Assembly: GCF_014204975.1 (NCBI RefSeq)
Contig: NZ_JACHMM010000001.1
Span: 248,001-312,000 of the forward strand
Direction of reading: 5' to 3'
DNA: 64,000 bases
Origin: Jiangella mangrovi
Lineage (GTDB): Bacteria; Actinomycetota; Actinomycetes; Jiangellales; Jiangellaceae
Positions 10,601 through 17,488 of this stretch are shown in pieces. The stretch's first letter is position 1. Every line of letters begins with the position of its first letter. The position numbers and the translations under genes were made by a program. The notes under the pieces are model-generated. The model worked only from the letters and a program-made list of their open reading frames with translations. It searched no databases and was not told the DNA's origin.

Positions 10601-10663
10601 GCCGAGGGCGACGGCGGCCGCCGCGAGTGCCGCGCGGGGCAGGCTGGCGCGGGGCAGGGGCAT
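7649..10663 (-). CDS. secreted GH31 glycosidase with N-terminal golvesin-like domain
   Basis: 1004 residues. Signal peptide about 1-35, golvesin-like domain about 45-162 (SYTETGTWSQ), GH31 catalytic part about 185-850 with WGADGYKED at 577-585 in the nucleophile position. The last 60 residues form a separate helical module (begins FEGHGAFVRAV, ends AAARSDE) that resembles the FIMAH-type tail found on secreted actinobacterial proteins; that match is from memory. Clearly paralogous to the next gene, with which it shares a 4-bp ATGA overlap, but lacking the Fn3 and esterase parts. SD GAGGAG lies 7 nt before the ATG. Third-last gene of locus A, probably acting on the same extracellular glycan. 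Confidence 0.87.
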   Translation of the reverse strand: MPLPRASLPRAALAAAAVALGLTGVAVAAAPATAVQPEVVATTTHASYTETGTWSQARDPGYQGGRTRFTREAGATATWTLELPADGSYQLDAWYTASVENDKKVTYGWTGLAEPVTVDQSVGGGSWRHIGTVEGEAGDEVSITVTAVTAGAITRTDAIRLALPRCDLAPEAPPPGEPAQREFAGYTLTETPTHVAVETDGWAMRIERDGFRYALERDGEQVAAAHPESGLLSGPSGGELCGVVSTEVTGASDDGVSLRVVFADGLPATVTVRPDAASLGLSVVPTGPDAGAVGRIVARVAGGMNPAYGLGDDGGVRSRNLNVYGSDFEEIYGQNGGPVYRFVSTFTVFPDRGLGQVVFDRGRMSAQVDADATALGVHAATMPDLRYFFGDMPTVYEAFRDARADAGYVDTEPDYDFFGVGYESYGALAYNTNQQTITESVTRYLDEGYPLRWAVTGSGFWPYGDGGGQGTTSSFGMWGEKYPDPDTYKEFFAERGIDLILGLRQSFKALPEDGGQYDPELDGPWVLEGLERGYFIEDAPGEAKVFTTPNFPGSPIYLVDPDDAEAVAWFADLMELWGADGYKEDHMFDGGDNDYYDSALVNAVNEAFAERGDLVMVRNSAFSVPGSILRINDTDYNHAASDRDRTAVNSLAYPASGQPNFYPDIVGGRPMPDLETNRAKQVFLARNAMFAAVSPSMSFGNEPWRISDPALREATLKAARWHDRYLPYIYSAAAESWRTGYPGTATPLPIAYPDDAATYDLVSYTAKQYQWMLGPSLLVHPLFGSDVTTAQARDVYLPAGEWMDLETGERYTGPVTLEDHPQPVGTVPAFVGGTGILTAQRDGGVVAEVYPVAPEGATYTSTAPDGETTSSVTAANTGWDAVRVLDTTTGAEVPAERDPVTGAVVFAVVAGHDYQVLDDACPAGDPAGGSIVFGDQDSGVPNRDGGDGCTFLDEVWAGAPFEGHGAFVRAVRETTLAWQAAGLLSRTESQAVLAAAARSDEERG

Positions 10664-10678
10664 GGTGGGACTCCTCGA

Positions 10679-10729
10679 TGCGTCGACGAATGGAGGATCG
10701 GCACCCCGCTACGCCCCCCCGTCGACGCA
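10679..10729 (-). other. inverted repeat between binding-protein and glycosidase genes
   Basis: Perfect 10-bp arms (TGCGTCGACG 10679-10688, CGTCGACGCA 10720-10729) with a 31-nt loop lie in the 80-bp gap after the binding-protein stop. In sugar ABC operons a stem-loop here often stabilises the 3' end of the binding-protein message and lowers expression of downstream genes. That role is an inference. Confidence 0.4.
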
Positions 10730-10743
10730 GTGAGGAAGTGGGG

Positions 10744-12060
10744 TCAGATCAGCGCCTGCACCGCCTCGCCCGCGGCGGCCATGGCGTCGGCCGGCGACGA
10801 GCTGCCCACGAGCACCGCCTGCACTTGCTCGGCGACGGCGGACTCCATCTGGGCGTACTGCGGGAACTGCCAGAACGGGTTGACGGTGGCGGTGGCGGTG
10901 ACCCGCTCGCTGAACGCAGCGGTGAACGCGTCGCCGGTGACGGCGTCGGAGTCGAGCGCCGCCTGCGTGGTGGGCGGCAGGCCCAGCTTCTCGAAGAAGT
11001 CGACCGTGGTCGGCTCGTCCGACGTGACCCACTGGGCGAACTCCGCCGCCGTGCCGGAGCCCTCGCCGTCGACGACGACGATCGCGTGGCCCCAGAACAG
11101 CGCCCGCGGGTCGTCACCGTCCTGCACGACCGGCCGCGAGATCGGGTCCAGCTTGCTGGCGAAGTCGGGGTCGGGCGACTCGCCCACGACCGCGCTCTTG
11201 CCGACGATGGCGTCGTCGTACATGACGGCGCGGCCCTGGCTGAACAGCGCGCGGGCGTCGAAGCGGTCGACGTCGGGCGCGATGAGGCCGTCGTCGTAGA
11301 GCTTCTTGTACCAGGTGACGGCGTCGATGCTGGCGTCGTCGCCGATGGTGACCTGGCCGTTCTCGATCAGCGGGCTGCCGAACGTCTGCATCCAGATGAG
11401 GATGTCCTTGAGCTGCGCCACCTTGGTCGACGCGGCGTAGGGCACGATGCCGTCGCCGAGGCCCTTGAGCTCGCGCAGCATCGCCTCGAAGTCCTCGATG
11501 GTCGTCGGCGTGGTGGTGACGCCGGCCTGCTGCATCAGCTCGGTGTTGGTGACCAGGCCGATGGCGCCGATGGTCCAGGGCAGTCCGTACTGCGTGCCGT
11601 CGTACTGCCCGGCCTGCAGGGCGGCGTCGGTGTAGCCGCGGCCGTCGGCGAACGTGCTCAGGTCGGTCAGCTTGCCCAGCGCGGCCAGCGCGCCGAGCCA
11701 GGCGACGTCGACCTGCGCCGCGCCGCTGAACTGACCGCCGCGGATCTGCAGCGTCAGCTGGTTGAGGTACTCGTTGTACGGGTAGGTGACCGGCGAGATC
11801 GAGACGCCGGCGTCCATGCCGAACGCGCCGACGAGGCCCTCGATGACGGGCTTGGGCGCCTCCTCGCTCAGCGACCACGACGCGAAGGAGAAGTCCTGCG
11901 CCTCGCCGCCGCTGGTGGGCGTGCTGCTGGAGCCGCTGCTGGCGTTGCTGTCGTCGTCGCTCGCCGACGGCGCGCAGGCGGCCAGGCCGCCGAAGCCGAC
12001 GGCGCCCGCGCCCAGGCCCATCAACTGGAGCAGGCGGCGACGGGAGTAGGTGGTGCTCAC
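10744..12060 (-). CDS. sugar ABC transporter substrate-binding lipoprotein (locus A)
   Basis: 438 residues. The N terminus combines a twin-arginine motif (SRRRLLQ) with a lipobox (LAAC, Cys about 29), so it is predicted to be Tat-exported and lipid-anchored. A Ser/Gly/Asp-rich linker follows, then a family-1 extracellular solute-binding fold (family MalE/UgpB type). GTG start with GGAGG 6 nt upstream. It lies just after the two permease genes and before the glycosidases, so it should capture oligosaccharides released outside the cell. No ATPase gene is present, as is usual for actinobacterial systems that share a common MsiK-like ATPase. Confidence 0.9.
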   Translation of the reverse strand: MSTTYSRRRLLQLMGLGAGAVGFGGLAACAPSASDDDSNASSGSSSTPTSGGEAQDFSFASWSLSEEAPKPVIEGLVGAFGMDAGVSISPVTYPYNEYLNQLTLQIRGGQFSGAAQVDVAWLGALAALGKLTDLSTFADGRGYTDAALQAGQYDGTQYGLPWTIGAIGLVTNTELMQQAGVTTTPTTIEDFEAMLRELKGLGDGIVPYAASTKVAQLKDILIWMQTFGSPLIENGQVTIGDDASIDAVTWYKKLYDDGLIAPDVDRFDARALFSQGRAVMYDDAIVGKSAVVGESPDPDFASKLDPISRPVVQDGDDPRALFWGHAIVVVDGEGSGTAAEFAQWVTSDEPTTVDFFEKLGLPPTTQAALDSDAVTGDAFTAAFSERVTATATVNPFWQFPQYAQMESAVAEQVQAVLVGSSSPADAMAAAGEAVQALI

Positions 12061-12087
12061 GGTGACCTCCGAAGACTGAAGGACTGG

Positions 12088-12996
12088 TCAGCCCTTGACG
12101 GCGCCGGCAGTGATGCCGCCGACGAGATAGCGCTGCAGGACGATGAAGCCGATGACGACGGGCAGCGACACGACCAGTGACGCCGCCATGAGTTGCGGCC
12201 AGGCCGTCTGGGCCTCGCCGACGAACGTGTTCACCAGGCCGGGCGGCAGCGTCTGCTTGTCCGGGCCGGCCAGGGTGAGGGCGAAGATGAAGTCGTTCCA
12301 GCCGCGGACGAACGCGAACAGCCCGGCGGCCACCAGGCCCGGCGCCGACAGCGGCAGGACGACGGAGTGGATGATGCGCAGCCGCGACGCCCCGTCGACG
12401 CGCGCGGCCTCGATCAGCTCGTCGGGGATGGTGTCGAAGAACCCCTTGAGCATCCAGACGCACAGCGGGAGCGTGAACGTCGTGAACGACAGGATCAGCG
12501 CGGCGTAGCTGTTGAGCAGGCCGTACGCGCTGAACACGGCGTACAGCGTGACCAGCAGCAGCGCCTGCGGGAACATCTGCGACGACAGCACCAGGTACAT
12601 GAGCGAGCGCCGGCCGCGGTAGCGGAACTTCGAGAACGAGTAGCCCATGTAGGCCGAGACCAGGACGCTCAGCACCGCCGTGACGACGGAGACGATGACG
12701 CTGTTGACCAGGTAGCGGAACAGGTCGGGGTTGTCGGCCAGGTCGGCGTAGTGCTCGAACGTGATGTCGCCGGGGAAGAACGACGGCGGGTACTGGAAGA
12801 CCTGGTCCTGCGGGCTCAACGACGTCGCCAGCAGCCAGTAGGCCGGCAGCAGCGCGAACGCGCCGAACACGACGATGGCGACCCAGGCCGAGATGCGCGG
12901 GCCGAGCCGGTCGCGCGGCGAGCGACGACGGCGCCGGCTGCGGGCCGGCTCGTCCGGCCGCGTGTGCGGCGGCGACGGGCGGGTGGACGTGGTCAC
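12088..12996 (-). CDS. sugar ABC transporter permease, MalG type (locus A)
   Basis: 302 residues with an Arg-rich cytoplasmic N terminus, about six membrane segments and the EAA loop (EAARVDGASRLRII) that contacts the ATPase. Two in-frame GTG codons are possible. The one at 12996 has AGGAG at the ideal 5-nt spacing; the one at 13002 would overlap the upstream stop as GTGA but would have the SD overlapping the start. I use 12996. Partner of the MalF-type permease directly upstream. Confidence 0.9.
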   Translation of the reverse strand: MTTSTRPSPPHTRPDEPARSRRRRRSPRDRLGPRISAWVAIVVFGAFALLPAYWLLATSLSPQDQVFQYPPSFFPGDITFEHYADLADNPDLFRYLVNSVIVSVVTAVLSVLVSAYMGYSFSKFRYRGRRSLMYLVLSSQMFPQALLLVTLYAVFSAYGLLNSYAALILSFTTFTLPLCVWMLKGFFDTIPDELIEAARVDGASRLRIIHSVVLPLSAPGLVAAGLFAFVRGWNDFIFALTLAGPDKQTLPPGLVNTFVGEAQTAWPQLMAASLVVSLPVVIGFIVLQRYLVGGITAGAVKG

Positions 12997-12998
12997 GC

Positions 12999-13928
12999 TC
13001 ACTCCTGCTCACCTCGTTCGGAGAAGCGGACGTAGACGACCACCAGCACCAGCAGGATGATCATCCAGAGCAGGCCGAGGGCCCCGGCGCGGCCGAGGTC
13101 GAAGCCGCGGAACGCGGTCTCGTAGACCGACGTCGCGAAGGTCTGCGTCGTGCCGGCCGGGCCGCCGCCGGTGAGCACGTAGATGATGTCGAAGTGCTGG
13201 AAGTTCCAGATGAACTCCAGCAGCAGCACCAGGCCGACGATGCCCTTGAGGTGCGGCAGCGTGACGGAGAAGAACCGCCTGATGGTGCCGGCGCCGTCGA
13301 CCTCGGCCGCCTCGTGCAGCTCCGGCGGCACCGTCTGCAGGCCGGCCAGCAGCATCACCATCATCCACGGGAAGCTGGCCCAGGTCTTGGCGATGATGAC
13401 CGCCGCCATCGCGGTGCCCGGCTCGGCCAGCCACGCGTGCGGCTCGTCGATGATGCCGAGTCCTTCGAGCAGGCCGTTCGCCACGCCGTAGTTGGCGTTG
13501 AAGATCCACATCCAGAGGAACGACACCACGACGCCGGGCACCAGCCACGGCACCAGGAAGACGCCGCGGAAGACCTTCTGCCCACGCAGGCCGGTGTTGA
13601 GCGCGAGCGCCAGGCCGAAGCCGATGACGAACGGCACCAGGGTGCTGCCGACGGTGAAGACCAGCGTCTGCCGGAAGATCCGCCAGAAGTCGCTCTCGAG
13701 GACCGCCTGGATGTTCTCGAACCCGACGAACTCGCGCCCGGGGATCACGAGGCTCTGCTCGAAGAACGCGGTGACGAGAGCCGACACCAGCGGATAGAGG
13801 ACCACGGCCACGAGCAGGGCCAGTCCCGGCAGGGTGAGGGCCACCGCGAAGGCGCCGTCACCGATGCGCCGCGGTGCCGTCGTCGAGGGCGTGTGGGTGT
13901 TCCTTACGCCCGCTCGACCGGATGCCAC
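12999..13928 (-). CDS. sugar ABC transporter permease, MalF type (locus A)
   Basis: About 309 residues, six predicted membrane segments, EAA loop (EAAEVDGAGTIRRF). An open frame continues upstream to 14000, but the TTG there is the -35 box of the promoter. I place the start at GTG 13928 because GGAGG (13937-13933) lies 4 nt upstream; the ATG at 13943 has no SD. First gene of locus A, divergent from the IclR gene and under the operator described next. Forms the transmembrane pore together with the MalG-type permease. Confidence 0.88.
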   Translation of the reverse strand: MASGRAGVRNTHTPSTTAPRRIGDGAFAVALTLPGLALLVAVVLYPLVSALVTAFFEQSLVIPGREFVGFENIQAVLESDFWRIFRQTLVFTVGSTLVPFVIGFGLALALNTGLRGQKVFRGVFLVPWLVPGVVVSFLWMWIFNANYGVANGLLEGLGIIDEPHAWLAEPGTAMAAVIIAKTWASFPWMMVMLLAGLQTVPPELHEAAEVDGAGTIRRFFSVTLPHLKGIVGLVLLLEFIWNFQHFDIIYVLTGGGPAGTTQTFATSVYETAFRGFDLGRAGALGLLWMIILLVLVVVYVRFSERGEQE

Positions 13929-13958
13929 AATGCCTCCATGCATCGGGTGGAGATGGTA

Positions 13959-13991
13959 TGCAACATGTGCATACACTACGCACATGTTGTT
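13959..13991. promoter_or_regulatory. IclR-type operator A
   Basis: Two 15-bp arms separated by 3 bp (CAC at 13974-13976). The inner 13 bp are CAACATGTGCATA (13961-13973) and TACGCACATGTTG (13977-13989), one mismatch when folded back. The repeat covers the spacer and -10 box of the locus A promoter and lies upstream of the divergent IclR gene, so the IclR protein is the obvious candidate binder. The same motif with the same geometry is found at 19596-19628. Confidence 0.8.
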
Positions 13992-14000
13992 ATGTGTCAA
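13973..14000 (-). promoter_or_regulatory. locus A promoter (TTGACA / TAGTGT)
   Basis: On the minus strand TTGACA (14000-13995) and TAGTGT (13978-13973) are 16 bp apart, a good sigma-70-type match. Expected transcription start is near 13966, giving a leader of about 38 nt before the GTG at 13928. The -10 box is inside operator A, which predicts repression by a bound IclR dimer or tetramer. Confidence 0.7.
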
Positions 14001-14051
14001 GCGCGTGTTTCATGCGCTGGTCAAAACGGTGACCTCCTCCGGGACCGGTCG

Positions 14052-14864
14052 ATGACTCCCCGTGCGCGCGGGCGCGAGTCCACGGGCGGCACGCAGAGCG
14101 TCGAGCGCGCGCTGTCGCTGCTCTCCGTCTTCACCGAGGAGCGCCCGCAGCTGCGCATCTCCGAGCTGGTCGCCGCGACGGGCCTCGGCCAGTCGACGGT
14201 GTCGCGGCTGGCCGGCGCGCTGGTCGGCCTGGGGTTCCTCGCGCACGACCCGCGCAGCAACCTCTACGGCATCGGGCCGCGGGTGGTGTCGCTGGCCGGC
14301 ATCGGGCTCAACGAGTCGCCGGTGCACCAGCAGTCGCGCCAGCTCGTCCAGGAGCTCGCGGCCACGCTCGGCCTCGGGGTCAACGTCGCCGAGCGGCACG
14401 GCGACCAGCTGTTCTACCTGTGCCACTTCGAGGGCCGGCTGTCGCCGCGCCCCTCGACGCTGGTCGGCCGGGGCGGGCCACTGCACGCCACCGCGCTGGG
14501 CAAGGCGCTGATCTGCGAGCTGCCGCCGGACGCCGTCGCCGAGCTGATCGGCACCGAGTACGCCCGGTACACCCCGCGCACCGTCACCACGCCTCCCGAG
14601 CTGGCCGACGCGCTGGCCGAGGTGCGCGAGCGCGGCTTCGCCACCGAGCTCGAGGAGCTGGCGTTCGGGCGCACGTGTCTCGCGGCGCCGATCCGCGACC
14701 GCACCGGCCGCATCGTCGCCGCGCTGTCGGTGTCGGGCCCGCTCACCGCGATGAACCTGCCGGACCGCCAGGACGAGCTGGCGATGACGGTGATCGAGCA
14801 CGCCGACCGCATCTCGTCGGGCCTGGGCTACCACGCCGCACCCGCCGCGGCCGGTCGGCTATAG
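14052..14864 (+). CDS. IclR family transcriptional regulator (locus A)
   Basis: 270 residues: N-terminal winged helix-turn-helix (about 15-75, LRISELVAATGLGQSTVSRL) and C-terminal IclR effector domain (about 90-265) with the typical LHATALGKA and GRTCLAAPI segments. Divergent from locus A. It is about half identical by eye to the IclR protein at 19.7 kb, including the helix expected to read DNA (GLGQSTVSR versus GLGQSTASR), in line with their similar operators. SD is weak. Its TAG stop lies inside the -10 box of the next transcript. Confidence 0.92.
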   Translation: MTPRARGRESTGGTQSVERALSLLSVFTEERPQLRISELVAATGLGQSTVSRLAGALVGLGFLAHDPRSNLYGIGPRVVSLAGIGLNESPVHQQSRQLVQELAATLGLGVNVAERHGDQLFYLCHFEGRLSPRPSTLVGRGGPLHATALGKALICELPPDAVAELIGTEYARYTPRTVTTPPELADALAEVRERGFATELEELAFGRTCLAAPIRDRTGRIVAALSVSGPLTAMNLPDRQDELAMTVIEHADRISSGLGYHAAPAAAGRL

Positions 14865-14865
14865 T
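14860..14865 (+). promoter_or_regulatory. -10 box of the aromatic leader transcript
   Basis: TATAGT overlaps the stop codon of the iclR gene. The expected start point, 7-8 nt downstream, falls on the GTG at 14873, so the message would be leaderless. No clear -35 box is visible, which is frequent in actinobacterial promoters. Confidence 0.6.
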
Positions 14866-14872
14866 CGCCGTC

Positions 14873-14941
14873 GTGACCATGGTTCGTCGGTATCCGTATT
14901 TTGCGCAGGCTCCGGGTGGAGCCTGGCGTGTCATGCGCTAG
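14873..14941 (+). CDS. aromatic-amino-acid leader peptide of the DAHP synthase gene
   Basis: A 20-residue frame from ATG 14879 (MVRRYPYFAQAPGGAWRVMR) or 22 residues from GTG 14873, ending TAG 14941. Four of 20 residues are aromatic (Y5, Y7, F8, W16), placed before and inside a set of stem-loops and followed by the aromatic-pathway entry enzyme. This is the signature of ribosome-mediated attenuation. The GTG is exactly where a leaderless transcript from the TATAGT box would begin. The peptide would sense Tyr, Phe and Trp supply. Confidence 0.8.
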   Translation: MTMVRRYPYFAQAPGGAWRVMR

Positions 14942-14990
14942 CCACGAACCACCCGGAGCCAGCAGGGCAGAGACGTCGTCGTCTCTGCCC
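14908..14990 (+). promoter_or_regulatory. attenuator stem-loops before the DAHP synthase gene
   Basis: Three pairings are visible. (1) GGCTCC/GGAGCC, 14908-14923, 4-nt loop. (2) A perfect 12-bp pairing of GGCTCCGGGTGG (14908-14919) with CCACCCGGAGCC (14949-14960), exclusive with (1). (3) A perfect 11-bp hairpin GGGCAGAGACG (14965-14975) / CGTCTCTGCCC (14980-14990), the likely terminator although no T-run follows. CGTCTC of hairpin 3 can also pair with GAGACG next to the SD (15051-15056), so translational control is possible. A clear antiterminator that includes the 14965 arm was not found. Confidence 0.65.
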
Positions 14991-15064
14991 TTCGTCATGA
15001 GACGGGCCGGCTCGCAGGGGAACCGACGGGACGTCCCGCTCGACGCAGAGGAGACGTAGCACCC

Positions 15065-16129
15065 ATGTCCGAGCCCCAGTCCCCCACCGGCGACCTGCGC
15101 GTCACCGGCTTCCAGCCGCTCATCCCGCCCGCCGGCATGCTCGCCGAGCTGCCGATGGACGAGGAGCACGCCGCGCTGGTGCGCTCCAGCCGGGCCGAGG
15201 TCCGCCGCATCATGGCCGGCGAGGACGACCGCCTCATGGTCGTCGTCGGCCCGTGCTCGGTGCACGACCCGGTGGCGGCGCTCGACTACGCCCGGCGGCT
15301 GAAGCCGGTCGCCGACGAGCTGCGCGACGATCTCGCCGTGGTCATGCGGGTGTACTTCGAGAAGCCGCGCACGACGGTGGGCTGGAAGGGCCTCATCAAC
15401 GACCCCGGCCTGGACGGCACCTTCGACGTGCCGAGGGGCCTGCGCATGGCCCGCGAGCTGCTGTTCGAGGTCCTCGGGGCCGGGCTGCCGGTGGGCTGCG
15501 AGTTCCTCGAGCCGATCAGCCCGCAGTACATCGCCGACACCGTCTCGTGGGGCGCCATCGGCGCGCGCACGCCGGAGAGCCAGGTGCACCGCCAGCTCGC
15601 CTCCGGCCTGTCCATGCCGGTCGGCTTCAAGAACGCCACCAGCGGCGACGTCCAGGCCGCCATCGACGGCTGCACCGCCGCGGCACACGGCCACGTCTTC
15701 TTCGGCGTCGACCACGACGGCCGCGCCGCCGCCGTCAGCACCGCAGGCAACCCCGACTGCCACGTCATCCTGCGCGGCGGCAGCGCCGGCCCGAACTACG
15801 GCCCCGACCACGTCCGCGACGCGCTGGCGCTGCTGCACAAGGCGCAGCTGCCGGGCCGGCTGGTCCTCGACGCCAGCCACGGCAACAGCGGCAAGGACCA
15901 CGAGCGCCAGGCCGTCGTCGCCCGCGAGATCGCGGCGCAGGTGGCCGGCGGGCAGCACGGCATCGCCGGCGTCATGCTCGAGAGCTTCCTGGTCGCCGGC
16001 CGCCAGGACATCGAGAGCACGCCGCTGGTCTACGGCCAGAGCGTCACCGACGCCTGCATGAGCTGGGACACGACGGCGACACTGCTGGACGAGCTGGCGG
16101 CCGCGGTCCGGGCCCGGCGCGCCGGCTGA
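15065..16129 (+). CDS. aroF: 3-deoxy-7-phosphoheptulonate (DAHP) synthase, class I
   Basis: 354 residues, cytoplasmic. Condenses phosphoenolpyruvate and erythrose 4-phosphate, the first step of the shikimate pathway. Class I (AroFGH type) motifs: GPCSVHD at 62-68, RVYFEKPRTTVGWKG at 95-109, the metal-binding HGN of DASHGNSGKDH, and ESFLVAGRQ. GAGGAG lies 11 nt before the ATG. The leader peptide and hairpins upstream indicate attenuation by aromatic amino acids. Many actinobacteria use a class II enzyme (AroG type), so this may be one of two isozymes. The choice between the symbols aroF, aroG and aroH is arbitrary. Confidence 0.93.
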   Translation: MSEPQSPTGDLRVTGFQPLIPPAGMLAELPMDEEHAALVRSSRAEVRRIMAGEDDRLMVVVGPCSVHDPVAALDYARRLKPVADELRDDLAVVMRVYFEKPRTTVGWKGLINDPGLDGTFDVPRGLRMARELLFEVLGAGLPVGCEFLEPISPQYIADTVSWGAIGARTPESQVHRQLASGLSMPVGFKNATSGDVQAAIDGCTAAAHGHVFFGVDHDGRAAAVSTAGNPDCHVILRGGSAGPNYGPDHVRDALALLHKAQLPGRLVLDASHGNSGKDHERQAVVAREIAAQVAGGQHGIAGVMLESFLVAGRQDIESTPLVYGQSVTDACMSWDTTATLLDELAAAVRARRAG

Positions 16130-16137
16130 GCGACGGG

Positions 16138-16731
16138 TCACGGCGACAGGCCGCGCTGCACGGTCAGCGTGGCGAGGAGGGCCGGGAGGGCGGGGAACAG
16201 CAGCGGGAGGGCGGCCGGCGTCGTGGACCAGGCGCCGGCCGCGAGACCAGCCACCAGCACCGCCACGCCCAGCGTCGGCAGCGGCCGCCGCCAGGCCACC
16301 TCGGCCGTCACCTGCCACGACCGCACGACGGGCAGGTCCAGGTGCGCCACGACGGCGGGCAGCTGCAGCAGCGTCGCGAGGTAGCCGGCGGCCACCACCG
16401 CCATGGCCCAGGCGAACGGCGTCGACCGCGACAACAGCAGGTAGAACACGACCACCCAGACCGTCAGGATCGGCAGCCCGAGCACCGGCTGCGACGACAC
16501 CAGCGACGCCCGCCACACGGCCCAGAAGTCGCGCCACATCCGCGGCGAGCGGTCCAGCACGTACCCCCGCAGCACGGCGTACAGCGCGGCCGTGGCCGGG
16601 GCCAGGCCGAACAGCACCAGCCCCGCCAGGACCCCCAGGAGCCACAGCAGGTTGAGCCCGGCCAGCCGCGCCGGCCAGTCGAGCCACCCGTAGAGCCGGC
16701 CGTACCGGCCCCCGACCCGGACCTCAGCCAT
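16138..16731 (-). CDS. DUF624 (YesL-like) membrane protein
   Basis: 197 residues with about five hydrophobic segments and the family's N-terminal pattern (LLWLLGVLAGLVLFG followed by PATAALYAVLR). DUF624 proteins occur repeatedly in rhamnogalacturonan and other plant-glycan loci, beside ABC uptake genes; their biochemical role is unknown. Start chosen at ATG 16731; a TTG at 16740 is also in frame. Last gene of the minus-strand arm of locus B, 30 bp after the SDR and convergent with the DAHP synthase gene. Confidence 0.75.
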   Translation of the reverse strand: MAEVRVGGRYGRLYGWLDWPARLAGLNLLWLLGVLAGLVLFGLAPATAALYAVLRGYVLDRSPRMWRDFWAVWRASLVSSQPVLGLPILTVWVVVFYLLLSRSTPFAWAMAVVAAGYLATLLQLPAVVAHLDLPVVRSWQVTAEVAWRRPLPTLGVAVLVAGLAAGAWSTTPAALPLLFPALPALLATLTVQRGLSP

Positions 16732-16774
16732 CGCCGTCAACCATGCGCCTCAGTCATGCGCCTCAGCCATCGCC
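16722..16774. repeat. local duplication at the SDR/DUF624 junction
   Basis: CCTCAGCCATCGCC occurs at 16722-16735 and again at 16761-16774, and a 13-bp unit CATGCGCCTCAG(T/C) is repeated in tandem at 16742-16767. One copy contains the SDR stop codon and the other the DUF624 start codon, as if a 39-bp duplication had separated a former overlapping start and stop. Confidence 0.8.
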
Positions 16775-17488
16775 CTCCAGCCGGGCCCGCAGGTCGGCCC
16801 GGGCGAACGCCGCCGGCGAGGCGATCGACAGCCCGCCGTCGACCGGCAGGACGACGCCGGTGATGGCCGACGCCGCCGGACCGGCGAGGAACTCGACCGC
16901 CGCAGCCACCTCGTCCGCACGGATGGTCCGCCCGATCGGGTAGCCGGCCGCCGCGTCGGCGTACTTCTCCCCGCCCACGAGGCCGGGGGCGACGGCGTTG
17001 ACCCGGACGCCGGAGCGGGCGTAGTCGAGCGCGAGCTGGCGGACCAGCCCGTCGACCCCGCCCTTCGCCGCGGCGTAGCCGGGCAGCCAGGGCGCGGCCA
17101 GGAACCCGTTGACCGACGAGATCGCGACGATCGCGCCGCCGCCGTCGACCAGCCGGGGCAGCGCGGCGCGCGCGGTCAGGAAGAACGTGTCGAGGCAGCC
17201 GGAGATCGCCCGGTACCACTGCTCGTCGGTGGTCCGGTGCGCGGGCGCCACGGGCATCACGCCGGCCGCCGGCACCAGCACGTCGATGCCGCCGAGCAGC
17301 TGCGCGGCCTCGTCGACCGCCGCCTGCGCCTGCTCGGGGTCGGTGCAGTCGGCGGTGAGGTCGGCCGTCAGCGCGGCGTTGCCGGCCGGCTCGAGCGAGA
17401 CGCCCACCACGCTGCCGCCGCCGGCCGCGAACCGCTCGGCGATGGCGGCGCCGATGGGGTTCGACGCGCCGACCAGCACGACCCTCAC
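16763..17488 (-). CDS. short-chain dehydrogenase/reductase (sugar or sugar-acid dehydrogenase)
   Basis: 241 residues. Rossmann fold with an atypical glycine motif (GASNPIGAAI), Ser125-Ser126, and the catalytic pair Tyr138-x3-Lys142 (GYAAAKGG); C terminus PVDGGLSI as in classical SDRs. GTG start at 17488 overlaps the stop of the lyase gene by 4 bp (GTGA), so the two are translationally coupled. In this context it could oxidise rhamnose or a keto-deoxy sugar acid of the non-phosphorylative rhamnose route. The substrate cannot be decided from sequence. Confidence 0.88.
   Translation of the reverse strand: MRVVLVGASNPIGAAIAERFAAGGGSVVGVSLEPAGNAALTADLTADCTDPEQAQAAVDEAAQLLGGIDVLVPAAGVMPVAPAHRTTDEQWYRAISGCLDTFFLTARAALPRLVDGGGAIVAISSVNGFLAAPWLPGYAAAKGGVDGLVRQLALDYARSGVRVNAVAPGLVGGEKYADAAAGYPIGRTIRADEVAAAVEFLAGPAASAITGVVLPVDGGLSIASPAAFARADLRARLEGDG

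Noticed and set aside
13929..14000. N-terminal extension of the MalF-type permease to TTG 14000
   Set aside because: That TTG is the -35 box and the stretch contains the operator. GTG 13928 with GGAGG is better.
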